Assembly (NCBI RefSeq): GCF_023276435.1
Contig: NZ_JALLPO010000040.1
Coordinates: 1 to 64,000 of the forward strand
Source: Sphaerisporangium perillae
GTDB lineage: Bacteria > Actinomycetota > Actinomycetes > Streptosporangiales > Streptosporangiaceae
Length of the DNA stretch: 64,000 bases
Direction: 5' to 3'
Shown here: piece by piece, positions 26,323 through 35,197 of the stretch
How positions within the stretch are numbered: position 1 is the first letter of the stretch
How the letters are laid out: each line of letters opens with the position of its first letter
Notes under the pieces: generated by a model
The model's database searches: none
Told to the model about the DNA's origin: nothing
The model's input: the letters and a program-made list of their open reading frames with translations, nothing else
Position numbers and translations under genes: made by a program

Positions 26323-27101
26323 CGGTTCGCGCCAAAGAACTCGGTGACGGCGGGGGCGATGGCCGCCGCGTCGACGTTGTGGGGTTGGCCGTGCAGCGTG
26401 GTGCGGTGGGCGTCGGGCAGGGCATCGGCGATCGCCTCGGCCGCGGCGGTGATCCAGGGGGTGGTCGCGCCGTCTATGACGAGGGTGGGGATGGTGATGG
26501 TCTTCAGTGCCTCGGAGGGCAGGCCGAAGTCTGCGGCGACGTCGGCGTCGTAGGCCAGGCAGCTCGCCCCGGCCGCCATCGCCTCCCAGAACGGAGCGGC
26601 CTTCATGCCTTCGACGAACCCGGCGGGCATGAGCGCGGCCTTGAGCATGAACAGTTCCATCATGTCGCCGAAGCGGCCTTGGGCCCGTAGGGCGTACTGC
26701 TGGTCGCGGTAGTCGGCGGGGACGGGCTCGCGGGTACCGGGCAGAATGTAAGGGACCTCCCATAGGGCCAGCTTGGTGATGGGCAGGCCGCGGGCGGCGG
26801 CCTGGATCGCGATCATTGCGCCGCCGGAGGTGCCGTAGACCATCGCGGACCCGCCGGCCTCGGTGATCAGGGCCTGGAGGTCGTCGAACTCGCGGTCGAC
26901 CGAGTACGCAGCGGTGTCTACGGTTTCACCGCGGCCGCGCCGGTCGTAGCTGTAGATGGTGAAGTGTTCGGCCAGCAGTGCGGCCAGCGGCGATTCGGCT
27001 GTCCGATCGACCGGCCCTCCGCCGATCACGATGACCGCCGGGCCTGAACCGATGCTGTCGTAGGCGATGCGAGTGCCGTCCTGGGAGGTGACGAAGGTCA
27101 T
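26319..27101 (-). CDS. Alpha/beta-fold hydrolase
   Basis: The protein is 260 aa, a complete single-domain hydrolase. The oxyanion region is VIVIGGGPVDRT, the nucleophile elbow YGTSGGAM holds the serine, the acid is likely in PTLVIDGATTPW, and the base is His in QPHNVDAAAIAP. The substrate is unknown. Its sequence closely resembles the hydrolase domain at the C-terminus of the divergent SARP-type regulator (28385-31051), sharing YDRRGRG, PTLVIDG and an H-x-V-D-A segment. Co-transcribed with DHFR-like and YdeI-like genes. Confidence 0.9.
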   Translation of the reverse strand: MTFVTSQDGTRIAYDSIGSGPAVIVIGGGPVDRTAESPLAALLAEHFTIYSYDRRGRGETVDTAAYSVDREFDDLQALITEAGGSAMVYGTSGGAMIAIQAAARGLPITKLALWEVPYILPGTREPVPADYRDQQYALRAQGRFGDMMELFMLKAALMPAGFVEGMKAAPFWEAMAAGASCLAYDADVAADFGLPSEALKTITIPTLVIDGATTPWITAAAEAIADALPDAHRTTLHGQPHNVDAAAIAPAVTEFFGANR

Positions 27102-27146
27102 GATGATCTCTTCCGATTCGTTGGGCAGTGGGTGGGACTGGGCTGG

Positions 27147-27596
27147 TTAGCGGATGTTCCCGGCGGCCAGGGTGGCGACGGATTTGTCGATGCGTCGCTG
27201 GCGGGTCGCGTCGGTCTTGGCGCCGTCGATCGACAGGACGTGGGCGCGGCGGTTGCTGTAGGAGAGCCGGTCGAAGAGGTTCCTGGCTGCCGGTTCGCGG
27301 TCGAGGGCCGCCGCGAAGTCGGCCGGAACGGCGACCTCGCGCGGTTCGGTGTCGAGCTGCAGGTCGATCTCGATGGTGTCGCCTGCCGCCACGCCGGTCT
27401 GCTGCCGGACGTCGGCGTTCAGGCCGAGCATGTAGGTGCCGTTCATCGGCGCCACCGAGTTGCGGAAGGTGTGGCCGGCGATGGTGAGGCGAACTTTCGG
27501 CCGCTTCCCGCCGCCGAGGGCTTCGACGATCTCGGCGGGCACTTCGATCCCGGTGGTGGTTTTGCCGCTGCTCAGGACGATGGTGTGGAACCTCAT
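27147..27596 (-). CDS. YdeI/OmpD-associated family protein with DUF1905-like domain
   Basis: The protein is 149 aa. The N-terminal half is a DUF1905-like beta barrel (IEVPAEIVEALGGGKRPKVRL...GTYMLGLNADVRQQTGVAAGD). The C-terminal half is the YdeI-type helical segment (FAAALDREPAARNLFDRLSY), with RRAHVLSIDGAKTDATRQRRI at the end. Function is unknown; such proteins often sit in stress or detoxification operons. It lies between the DUF998 gene (3 bp upstream) and the hydrolase. Confidence 0.85.
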   Translation of the reverse strand: MRFHTIVLSSGKTTTGIEVPAEIVEALGGGKRPKVRLTIAGHTFRNSVAPMNGTYMLGLNADVRQQTGVAAGDTIEIDLQLDTEPREVAVPADFAAALDREPAARNLFDRLSYSNRRAHVLSIDGAKTDATRQRRIDKSVATLAAGNIR

Positions 27597-27599
27597 GAC

Positions 27600-28277
27600 T
27601 TAGGCCGCCTGTCGCATCAGGTGGGCGGAGGTGGCGCAGATCCAGGCCCAGCCCAGCACCATGGCCACGGTGAAGGCGAGGTTGATGACGGCGTTCCCTG
27701 GGCCGGACGCGATCCCGGCGAAGGCGGCGAAGAAGACGATCCCGGTAGCCCCGCTGTAGATCGCCCATCCGCGGCGGCCAAGGGCGGCGTAGGCGCGGGC
27801 GAACACCAGGCAGGCGCCGATCAGCCCGAGGAAGCCGATTCCGCCGCCGACGAAGTGCAGCAGACCGTGCCAGCTGACTGGCCCGGGCCCCTCAGGCGTT
27901 CCGACCGGGAAGCCCAGGGCCGGGTCGGCTCGGAAGATCCCGCCAGCGATCAGGCCTCCGCCGTACAGTGCCATCAGCCGTGGCCCCCAGACGCGGCCCC
28001 TGCCCGCCCGCACGGCCCGCCGCATTCCGACCGCGGCGGCGATGGTCATCAGGCCCGCCAGGATGAGGTTGGCGATCTGGATCCAGCCGGGGCCGCCGTT
28101 GGCCAGCAGACTGGCCGGGTGCCGGGTGAGGTCGAACCCGTCGCGGGTCAGTGCCTGCACGCCGGTCACGACCACATACAGCGGACCTGCGACCACTCCC
28201 CAGCCCAGCAGGGACTTGGTGATCCGGGCCTGAGGCGAGCAGTTGGTACGGCGGGCGGTTGTGGTGATGGCGGTCAT
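27600..28277 (-). CDS. DUF998 membrane protein
   Basis: The protein is 225 aa from the ATG at 28277, which has GGAAGGA 8 bases upstream; an ATG at 28313 lacks one. Six hydrophobic segments are visible, with family motifs DLTRHPASLLANGGPGWIQI, GGIFRADPALGFPVG and HGLLHFVGGGIGFL. The physiological role of DUF998 is not established. It is the first gene of the operon divergent from the SARP-type regulator, so it is the gene most directly exposed to that regulator's control. Confidence 0.87.
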   Translation of the reverse strand: MTAITTTARRTNCSPQARITKSLLGWGVVAGPLYVVVTGVQALTRDGFDLTRHPASLLANGGPGWIQIANLILAGLMTIAAAVGMRRAVRAGRGRVWGPRLMALYGGGLIAGGIFRADPALGFPVGTPEGPGPVSWHGLLHFVGGGIGFLGLIGACLVFARAYAALGRRGWAIYSGATGIVFFAAFAGIASGPGNAVINLAFTVAMVLGWAWICATSAHLMRQAA

Positions 28278-28330
28278 CTCGGGGTTCCTTCCGTCTGTCT
28301 TGCTGATGTCCACAGCTTGTCGGCGGAGGC

Positions 28331-28349
28331 TTCAGAACGGCTTTAGAAC
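28331..28349. promoter_or_regulatory. 11-bp-spaced direct repeat, candidate SARP-binding box
   Basis: TTCAGAAC (28331-28338) and TTTAGAAC (28342-28349) are direct repeats exactly 11 bp apart in the gap between the DUF998 operon and the SARP-type gene. SARP regulators recognise short direct repeats at 11-bp spacing near the -35 region. The repeat is AT-rich against a GC-rich background. Confidence 0.5.
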
Positions 28350-28384
28350 TACTTCCGGGCGGCCTTGGACCACTAGCCTGAGGC

Positions 28385-31051
28385 ATGCGATTTGGCGTAC
28401 TTGGTCCGCTTGCCGTCTGGACAGATGACGGTGCACTGGTTCGGGTTCCCGACACGAAGGTCCGCGCCCTGCTGGCCGACCTGCTCCTGGGAGAGGGCCG
28501 CCCGGTGTCGATCAGCGCCCTCATCGATGATCTGTGGGGCGATGAGCTTCCGGCCAATCCCACCAGCACCCTGCAGACCCGCGTCTCCCAACTGCGGCGG
28601 GCGCTGGAGGAGGCGGAGCCGGGAAGCCGGGACCTGGTGGTGACCCAGCCACCGGGCTATGTGCTGCGAGTAGCGGACGACGCGGTGGACGTGAGCCGGT
28701 TCCGTGGGCTGGCCCAGCGTGCGCGGACAGTCGCCGAGCCACGTACCCGCGGGTCGCTTCTCGCCGACGCTCTAGCGCTGTGGCGGGGACCGGCCTTCGC
28801 CGACGTATCCGAAGCGCCCTTCGCCCGCGCGGCCATCGACCGGCTCGCAGAGGAGCGGATGGTCGTCATCGAGGAGCACGCCGAGGCCCGCATGGAGCTG
28901 GGAGAGCACCATCTGCTGTCAGCCGAGCTCGCCGAGGTCGTGGCCGGACATCCGTTACGGCAGCGCCTGCGCGCCATCTACATGCGCGTGTTGTACCGGT
29001 CAGGACGGCATAGCCAGGCGCTGGAGACCTACCATGACCTCCGTACCCGCCTGGCCGACGAGTTGGGCCTGGACCCCGCCGCCGACCTCGTCAGCCTCCA
29101 CCAGGCGATCCTCAGCCAGGATCCCGCGCTGGCCGCGGTACCGGCAAAGGCGTCGGCTCAGACGAATCTGCCCGCCGCCATGACCGAGTTGATCGGCCGG
29201 GCCGCGGCAGTGGAACGTGTTCGGGCCCGCCTGCGCAGCGGCAGGCTCGTGACGCTCACCGGGCCGGGTGGCGTGGGCAAGACCAGCCTGGCCCTGGAGA
29301 TCGCCCGGGATCTGGACGACGCCTGGCTGGTGGAGCTGGCCGCCCTCGACGGCTCCGCCAGTGAGCAGGAGCTCCTCCAGGCGATCGGGAACCTCACCCA
29401 GCCCGACGGGGAGCGCGTGCTGGTCCTGGACAACTGCGAGCACGTGGTGGAGCAGATCGCCGCAGTGGCCGACAGGCTGCTGCGGACCGCTCCGCAGCTG
29501 CGGATCCTGGCCACCAGCCGCGAACCCCTGGGCATCCTCGGCGAGCAGGTGTGGCCGGTCCCGCCGCTCGACCTGCCGTCCTCGGCCACCGACTCCGGCG
29601 CCGTGGCGCGATCCAGCGCCATCCAGCTGTTCGTGGCCAGGGCCACCGCGGCCAAGCCCGACTTCCAGCTCACTGCCGCCAACACGGCGGCCGTGGTGGA
29701 GATCTGCCGCAGACTCGACGGCCTGCCCCTCGCGCTCGAACTGGCCGCGACCCGCGTCCGCGCCCTGGAGATCCACGATCTCGCCGCGCGTCTCGACGAT
29801 CGTTTCCGGGTGCTGGCCACCGGCCGTCGCGGCGCGCCGGACCGGCAGCGGACGTTGCAGGCCATGATCGAATGGAGCTGGGACCTGCTCACCGAGCCAG
29901 AACAGGCCGTGCTGCGCCGACTGGCCATCCACCCCGAGGCGTGGAGCCTGCAGGCGGCGGAGGCGATCTGCCCCGGTGACGTCGCCGACCTGCTCACCCG
30001 CCTCGTCGATCGTTCCCTGGTCTGGCCGCTGACCGAGACGACCGGCTCCCGGTACCGGCTCCTGGAAACCGTCCGGGCCTTCTGCCTGGACCGCCTGCGC
30101 GACTCGGGCGAGTTGGAGGAGACCCGCAGGCAGTACCTCGCCTATTACGAGGAGCTGACAGGCCGCAACGAGCCACGGCTTTACGGGCACGGCGGCCTGC
30201 TCATCCAGGCCAGCGACCTCTACCGTGAGCCACACCCGGCAACGGGCGCCCCGGACAGCGGGGCGCAGAGCGGAGCCAAGGCCACCGCCACCGCGGCCGA
30301 CGGCACGATTATCGCCGTCGAGCGATGGGGCCAAGGCCCGCCCCTCATCCTGGTCGGCGGCGCACTGAACGAGCGGACGGACTTCACCGCGCTGGCCGTA
30401 CGGCTAGCACCGCGGTTCACCGTGATCACCTATGATCGCCGCGGTCGCGGTGGGAGCGGGGACACCGAGCCGTATACGGTCGCCCGGGAGATTGAGGACC
30501 TGGCAGCCGTCATCGGCCAGGACGGTGAGTCCGCCTTCGCCCTCGGCGTCTCCTCAGGCGCCGTCCTGATCGCCGAGGCGGCTGCGCGCAGCGTGCCGAT
30601 CACCGCACTGGTGTTGATCGAGCCGCCCTTCATGCTCGACGACGCCCGCGCAGCCCTACCCCTGGACTTCAGCGCGCAGCTCGACAAGCTCGTACGGGCA
30701 GATCGCCGAGGCGACGCGGTCGAACTCTTCCTGACCACCGCTGTGGAGATGCCGGCCGAGGTCATCGCCGCGATGCGCTCGGCTCCCCAGTGGCGAAGCC
30801 TCGAAGCCATGGCCCACACCCTGGCCTATGACATGGCCGTGATGGGCGACTTCTCCCTGCCCATGCACTGGGCGGCCACTATCTCCGTCCCCACCTTGGT
30901 CATCGACGGCACCCACAGTGCCGCCTGGCGACGGGACGCCGCACAAACGGTCACCGACCTGCTGGCTCACGGTCGGCGCCACAGCGTGGACGCACCACAC
31001 GACATGGCACCCGACATCCTGGCGCCCCTGCTGGAGCAGTTCCTCCTCTAA
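28385..31051 (+). CDS. SARP/AfsR-type regulator with NB-ARC-like ATPase and C-terminal alpha/beta hydrolase
   Basis: The protein is 888 aa. Residues 1-95 are an OmpR-like winged helix (MRFGVLGPLAVWTDDGALV) and 96-245 a bacterial transcriptional activation domain. Residues 285-610 form an NB-ARC/STAND-like NTPase with GPGGVGKTS at 293-301, VLVLDNCEHV and LATSREPLGI. AfsR-like proteins then normally carry TPR repeats. Here the TPR region stops at about residue 635 and residues 639-888 are an alpha/beta hydrolase: YDRRGRG, the elbow GVSSGA with Ser723, PTLVIDG and a final HSVDAP. The frame is unbroken, so this looks like a true fusion. The hydrolase resembles the divergent neighbour at 26319-27101. 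It probably controls the divergent operon. Confidence 0.88.
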   Translation: MRFGVLGPLAVWTDDGALVRVPDTKVRALLADLLLGEGRPVSISALIDDLWGDELPANPTSTLQTRVSQLRRALEEAEPGSRDLVVTQPPGYVLRVADDAVDVSRFRGLAQRARTVAEPRTRGSLLADALALWRGPAFADVSEAPFARAAIDRLAEERMVVIEEHAEARMELGEHHLLSAELAEVVAGHPLRQRLRAIYMRVLYRSGRHSQALETYHDLRTRLADELGLDPAADLVSLHQAILSQDPALAAVPAKASAQTNLPAAMTELIGRAAAVERVRARLRSGRLVTLTGPGGVGKTSLALEIARDLDDAWLVELAALDGSASEQELLQAIGNLTQPDGERVLVLDNCEHVVEQIAAVADRLLRTAPQLRILATSREPLGILGEQVWPVPPLDLPSSATDSGAVARSSAIQLFVARATAAKPDFQLTAANTAAVVEICRRLDGLPLALELAATRVRALEIHDLAARLDDRFRVLATGRRGAPDRQRTLQAMIEWSWDLLTEPEQAVLRRLAIHPEAWSLQAAEAICPGDVADLLTRLVDRSLVWPLTETTGSRYRLLETVRAFCLDRLRDSGELEETRRQYLAYYEELTGRNEPRLYGHGGLLIQASDLYREPHPATGAPDSGAQSGAKATATAADGTIIAVERWGQGPPLILVGGALNERTDFTALAVRLAPRFTVITYDRRGRGGSGDTEPYTVAREIEDLAAVIGQDGESAFALGVSSGAVLIAEAAARSVPITALVLIEPPFMLDDARAALPLDFSAQLDKLVRADRRGDAVELFLTTAVEMPAEVIAAMRSAPQWRSLEAMAHTLAYDMAVMGDFSLPMHWAATISVPTLVIDGTHSAAWRRDAAQTVTDLLAHGRRHSVDAPHDMAPDILAPLLEQFLL

Positions 31052-31437
31052 GACCCCGCCCGACGCGCCGGCCATGACGCCCACCGCGCCGCACACGCCG
31101 ACACCGACCTGCTCAACGCCATCGCGGCAGGCCACAGCCCGATCGAATCGTTGGTCCCGATCTCCCTCGGCCTCCCACCCTCGTCGTGGACACCTCTGAC
31201 GGCTACCAGCCCGACCTCGCCGCCACCGCCCAACCGACTCCCGGACTGACAGCCCCCCACCTCGACGGCACCCAGCCCGCGGGTTCCAACGGCGAGGACA
31301 CCTCCGCCGAGCAGATCCTGGCCGCCCGTGCCGCCGTCGCCCCGGGAAGCCGAGACCCACCTCACACTATTGACCCCGGTATCGAGGTGGCTGGAGGGTG
31401 TCGGTGTCAGGGGGATCGGCGTCGACGGGTGGGGCTT
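31052..31437. other. Gap with decayed coding traces
   Basis: About 390 bp lie between the SARP-hydrolase gene and the next membrane-protein gene. One frame just after 31080 reads like a protein C-terminus (HRAAHADTDLLNAIAAGHSP), but it has no start and switches frame. The rest is Pro/Ala/Thr-rich without a ribosome site. It is probably relic DNA of the accessory island. Confidence 0.4.
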
Positions 31438-32175
31438 GTGGAGACGGATCAGGAAAGGCTCGTCCTGCGCGAGCCGTACGCGTCGATCGTGTTATGGGGA
31501 CGGGTGCTGCTGCTCGTCGTGCTGCTGTGGGGTGGGCTGGTGAGCGTGCTGAGCACAAGTCCCCCGCCCCGCTCCGTCGAGGAGTTCCAGGCCGCGTTGC
31601 GGGCGGGCGAGGTCACCTACATCATCGAGCGGGGGTCGGGCCCGTCCTTGAACGACCTGCGCTGGTCCGCCGGGCCGCTGTTCTGGTACCGGGTGGACGG
31701 GCTCTGGCACGTGGACGAGCAGGGCGTCGCCGTCTACGAGTCGGCCGATCTGGCGAAGGACCTGTACGCCGCGAAGGCGCGGCCGTTCGTACGGCACGAG
31801 AACAACGGCAACAACTCGCAGGGGATCTTCCCCGACTGGCCCTTCCAGGTGCCGGTGGCGCACGTGGGGTGGCTGGCCGGGGGCGCCTACGTTCTGGCCT
31901 TCCTCGGCATGCTGGGCACGGCGCGGCCCCGCATCGGCAACCGCTGGGCGTGGTTCTGGCTCTTCACGGTCGGCCAGGTCGGGGCGATCCTGTTCCTGAT
32001 GCTGGAGCCCCGGCCTGTGTGGTGGGGAGTCCACGAGGAGCTGCCCAGGTCTTCCCAGATGGGCGGCAGGATGGGGTGCCTGGTCTCCATTGGCGTCGCG
32101 ATCGTCACCGGCCTGGCCGCGTTCGCGATCGGCGAGGCGGTGAGGCTGCTGGTTTCGGTGGCGACCGGCCCATGA
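31438..32175 (+). CDS. Hypothetical membrane protein
   Basis: The protein is 245 aa from the GTG at 31438; the frame is open upstream for another 84 codons, but that part looks non-coding. Hydrophobic segments at about residues 17-38, 140-160, 170-190 and 215-240 suggest four passes. A soluble domain at 40-135 (VEEFQAALRAGEVTYI...WYRVDGLWHVDEQGVAVYES) is exposed between the first two. No family is recognised. Convergent with the SnoaL-like gene across a terminator. Confidence 0.75.
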   Translation: METDQERLVLREPYASIVLWGRVLLLVVLLWGGLVSVLSTSPPPRSVEEFQAALRAGEVTYIIERGSGPSLNDLRWSAGPLFWYRVDGLWHVDEQGVAVYESADLAKDLYAAKARPFVRHENNGNNSQGIFPDWPFQVPVAHVGWLAGGAYVLAFLGMLGTARPRIGNRWAWFWLFTVGQVGAILFLMLEPRPVWWGVHEELPRSSQMGGRMGCLVSIGVAIVTGLAAFAIGEAVRLLVSVATGP

Positions 32176-32213
32176 GCCCCGCCGCACGCACCGGCCGCCG
32201 GCCTCACCGAGCG

Positions 32214-32240
32214 GGCGCTCAGCCTCATCGGCTGAGCGCC
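32214..32240. terminator. Hairpin between convergent genes
   Basis: GGCGCTCAGCC and GGCTGAGCGCC form a perfect 11-bp stem with a 5-base loop, between the membrane-protein gene and the convergent SnoaL-like gene. Confidence 0.7.
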
Positions 32241-32307
32241 GTCGCCCGCGAGGCCGGCCCGCCGCCGTCAGAGCCGGTCCGGAGCGGCGAGGCCGGCGAC
32301 GGCCTTT

Positions 32308-32898
32308 CTAGAACGGTCGCTGCCGCCCGTCCTCGGGGTGGACGAGCGTGTTGTGGAAGGACTCGATCAGCCATTTGCCCTGGCGCTTGACGACGATGCT
32401 GCTGTTGATCGACAGGGTGACCGGGCTGCAGGTCGTCTCCGCGCCGTACAGCACGCAGTCCTTCCTGATGATGATCGCCATCGTGGGCGACACGCGGCGG
32501 ATCTGCTCGGCCAGCCGGAGGATGCGGGTGTTCTTGAGCTGGTTGTTGAAGTAATGCTGGATCCGGGCGGCTATGACGGTACGGCCGTGCAGATGCTCGC
32601 CCCTGATGTTGATGAGGTCGGCGTCGGGGGTGTACATCGAGGCGTACGCGTTGGCGTCTCCCCGCGCCCAGGCGGCCGCCTGCCGCTTCCAGATCTCGCC
32701 CATGGCGATGAGGTCGGGATCGGAACGGCCCGCCCGGGGCTCCGGCCCGCCGGCCGGCGCCGTGGCCTGCCCCGTACCGGTGACGCCGCCGGCCGGTGTC
32801 AGGGCCGCCGCCGGCGTCACGGCGCAGAGGAACGCCATCCCCGCTCCGCCGATGAGAACCAGGCCGCCGGCCCATTTCCTGTGTTGGTGAATGCGCAT
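32308..32898 (-). CDS. Secreted SgcJ/EcaC-family (SnoaL-like) protein
   Basis: The protein is 196 aa. Residues 1-33 form a signal peptide (basic start, hydrophobic core, AAA cleavage region). Residues 60-190 are an NTF2/SnoaL-like fold of the SgcJ/EcaC group: EIWKRQAAAWARGDANAYAS, YTPDADLINIRGEHLHGR and WLIESFHNTLV. The family has members beside antibiotic biosynthesis genes, but no reaction can be assigned to this secreted form. It stands alone between convergent and divergent neighbours. Confidence 0.85.
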   Translation of the reverse strand: MRIHQHRKWAGGLVLIGGAGMAFLCAVTPAAALTPAGGVTGTGQATAPAGGPEPRAGRSDPDLIAMGEIWKRQAAAWARGDANAYASMYTPDADLINIRGEHLHGRTVIAARIQHYFNNQLKNTRILRLAEQIRRVSPTMAIIIRKDCVLYGAETTCSPVTLSINSSIVVKRQGKWLIESFHNTLVHPEDGRQRPF

Positions 32899-33169
32899 TC
32901 ATGCCCCCGTTTACGTGCACCTGCAGCAAACATATATGCGCTTCGCCTTATTAGCGGCTAACACGACCACGTGTCCTCTTGACCGCCAGGGGATATCACG
33001 GTACTCCCCCCCTTTCAGCAGCATGTCCGGACAAGGACGACCTGTTACCTCCGATTATGGATATCGCACCGCAGCTCCCCCAACGAACCTTCATCTCGGC
33101 CTTTCTCCAGCGAGTCTTCGCCGCCGCCGGTGAAAGGCCCGCGACAATGGCGGCAAGGGGGGATGACAT

Positions 33170-34060
33170 ATGCAGATAGCCGTCCTTGGGATGGGCAACA
33201 TGGGCCGGGCGGTGGCCGGGCGCCTGGTCTCGCACCGGCACGAGGTCACGGTCTGGAACCGGACGCCGGGGAAGGCCGCGGAGGTGATCGAAGCCGGCGC
33301 GACAGAGGCGTCGTCGCCGGCGGAGGCCGCGCAGGGCGTCGACGCGGTGATGATGTCGCTCGCCGACGATCGGGCCGCCCTCGAGGTCATGGGACAACTG
33401 ACCGGGCTCGGATCCGGCCCGGACGCGCCGATCATCGTCGACATGAGCACCGTCGCACCGGACACCTCCCGCAAGCTCGCGGACATGGCACCAGGAAACC
33501 GGTTCGTGGCCGCGCCGATCATCGCGGCGCCGAAGACCGTTCTTGAGGGCATGGCCTCGGGCCTGCTGGGCGGCGACCGGCGCCTGGTCGACCACCTGGA
33601 GCCGCTCTGGTCGCGGATCTTCAACGTCCACTGGTACTGCGGCGAGGACCCCGGCAGCGCGGCGACGTTCAAGCTGCTCAACAACTACCTGCTGATGGCC
33701 GAGATCGCCCTGGTCGCCGAGGTGGTGGCCACGGCGGAGGCCGCGGCGCTCGACACCAAGCTGCTGCGCGAGGTCCTCGACCAGTGGCCCACCATCCCGG
33801 TCGGCATCCGCAACCGGCTCGACGACCTCATCAGCGGCGACCACCGGGGATGGTTCTCCACCCGGCTCGGCGCCAAGGACGTCGGGCACCTGGTGCAGGT
33901 GGCGGAGTCCAACGGGCTCGAGCTGCCCATCGCCCGGCTGGTCGGGCAGCGGTACGAGCAGGCGGCGGAGCACGCGGGGAGCCAGGCCGACATCGCCGCG
34001 GTCGTGGAGGTGCTCCGCGCCGAGCGCCGGCCGAAGCCGTCGACCGCGAGCCCGGCATGA
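33170..34060 (+). CDS. NAD(P)-dependent beta-hydroxyacid dehydrogenase/imine-reductase-like oxidoreductase
   Basis: The protein is 296 aa, normal for the 3-hydroxyisobutyrate dehydrogenase family. The N-terminal NADP motif is VLGMGNMGRAVAGRLV, with NRTPGKA at the second strand suggesting NADPH. The conserved lysine is in ATFKLLNNYLL. The sequence style (APIIAAPKTVLEGMASGLLGG) fits GLYR1/imine-reductase-like members as well as HIBADH. GGGGGG precedes the ATG by a few bases. It probably forms a unit with the SDR gene 49 bp downstream. Confidence 0.87.
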   Translation: MQIAVLGMGNMGRAVAGRLVSHRHEVTVWNRTPGKAAEVIEAGATEASSPAEAAQGVDAVMMSLADDRAALEVMGQLTGLGSGPDAPIIVDMSTVAPDTSRKLADMAPGNRFVAAPIIAAPKTVLEGMASGLLGGDRRLVDHLEPLWSRIFNVHWYCGEDPGSAATFKLLNNYLLMAEIALVAEVVATAEAAALDTKLLREVLDQWPTIPVGIRNRLDDLISGDHRGWFSTRLGAKDVGHLVQVAESNGLELPIARLVGQRYEQAAEHAGSQADIAAVVEVLRAERRPKPSTASPA

Positions 34061-34109
34061 GCCGGGAGATCGCCGGGGCGGCCGAGAACGCGCGAAACGG
34101 CAGGCGGCC

Positions 34110-34865
34110 ATGACGGGCGACGGCGCCACCCGGCGCGCGACGGCGCTGGTCACAGGCGGCAACCAGGGAATCGGGCGCGAGATCGTCGCGCAGCTGGCCG
34201 GGCGGGGCATGACCGTGCTGCTCGGCGCCAGGGATCTGGGCCGGGGCGAGGAGGCCGCGGCCGGCCTGCGGTCCCGCGAGGCCGACGTGCGCGCGGTCCA
34301 GCTCGACGTGACCGACGCCAAGTCGGTCGCGGCCGCCGCGCGACACGTCGACGAGGAGTTCGGCGTGCTCGACGTCCTGGTCAACAATGCCGGGATCCTC
34401 GGCGACGTCGCCGGGCAGGATCCCTGCGAGGCCGACCTGGACGTCATCAGGGAGGTGTTCGAGACCAACGTCTTCGGCGTGGTCCGCGTGACCACCGCGA
34501 TGATCCCGCTGCTGCTGCTCTCGTCCGCGGGGCGCATCGTCAACGTCACCAGCGGCCTCGGTTCGCTGACACTGATGGGCGATCCGGCGGGCCACTTCGC
34601 CCGCCGGCCGCCCTCGGCGGCGTACGTCCCGTCCAAGACGGCGCTCAACTCGCTCACCGTGCAGTACGCCAATGCGCTCCGCCCGCACGGGATCCTCGTG
34701 AACGCGGCGGATCCCGGCCTGTGCGCCACCGCCTTCACCAGGGGCGTTCCCGGCGTCACGCGCAGCGCGGCCGACGGCGCCGCGATCGCGGTGCGGCTCG
34801 CCACCCTCGGCGACGACGGCCCGACGGGCGGCTGCTTCGGAGACGACGGCCCCATCCCGTGGTAG
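34110..34865 (+). CDS. Short-chain dehydrogenase/reductase
   Basis: The protein is 251 aa, a classical SDR. The cofactor motif is TGGNQGIGREI near residues 15-25, then LVNNAGILGD. The catalytic triad is Ser in VNVTSGLGSL, and Tyr and Lys in AAYVPSKTALN. The sequence resembles carbonyl reductase-type SDRs, which use NADPH and reduce quinones or ketones. Follows the dehydrogenase-like gene in the same direction. An 11-bp inverted repeat lies just past the stop. Confidence 0.9.
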   Translation: MTGDGATRRATALVTGGNQGIGREIVAQLAGRGMTVLLGARDLGRGEEAAAGLRSREADVRAVQLDVTDAKSVAAAARHVDEEFGVLDVLVNNAGILGDVAGQDPCEADLDVIREVFETNVFGVVRVTTAMIPLLLLSSAGRIVNVTSGLGSLTLMGDPAGHFARRPPSAAYVPSKTALNSLTVQYANALRPHGILVNAADPGLCATAFTRGVPGVTRSAADGAAIAVRLATLGDDGPTGGCFGDDGPIPW

Positions 34866-34867
34866 CG

Positions 34868-34908
34868 GCCGTCCCGGGGGTCTGGCAAATCAGGCCGCCC
34901 GGGACGGC
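34868..34908. terminator. Inverted repeat after the SDR gene
   Basis: GCCGTCCCGGG (34868-34878) and CCCGGGACGGC (34898-34908) are perfect 11-bp arms with a 19-base loop, starting 2 bp after the stop. Confidence 0.6.
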
Positions 34909-34915
34909 ACGGCCG

Positions 34916-35080
34916 TCAGCTAGCGGCGATCCACCAGGCGGACAGCAGGTGGAGGACGGCGAGCACCCCGGCGGTGACGACCACGCCGGGGACGCGTCGC
35001 AGGAGCCCGAGCATCGCGTCGGCCGCCTGTGCCAGGCCGGAGACCAACAGCAGCGGACCGAGCGCGGCCTGGCCGCACAC
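34916..35080 (-). pseudogene. Fragment of a small membrane protein
   Basis: The minus strand reads 54 codons from a GTG at 35080, giving two hydrophobic helices (AALGPLLLVSGLAQAADAML and VVVTAGVLAVLHLLSAWWIA). The composition is convincingly protein-like, resembling the C-terminal half of DUF4267-type membrane proteins. No ribosome site is present, and the upstream frame stays open without protein-like character. It is best read as the 3' remnant of a broken gene. Confidence 0.4.
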
Positions 35081-35197
35081 GCCGGCCTGCCCACCTGAGA
35101 ATGGACGCGGCCGGCGAGACGGACGAGGGCGGACGGCTCGATGGGACGGGGCGGACGCGGGGCGGCGCGGCGGACGGTCACCGTCCCGGGGAACGGA

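Noticed and set aside
31186-31437. 84-codon extension of the membrane protein at 31438
   Set aside because: It is Pro/Thr-rich, has no ribosome site and no signal for a folded domain; likely relic DNA read in an open frame.
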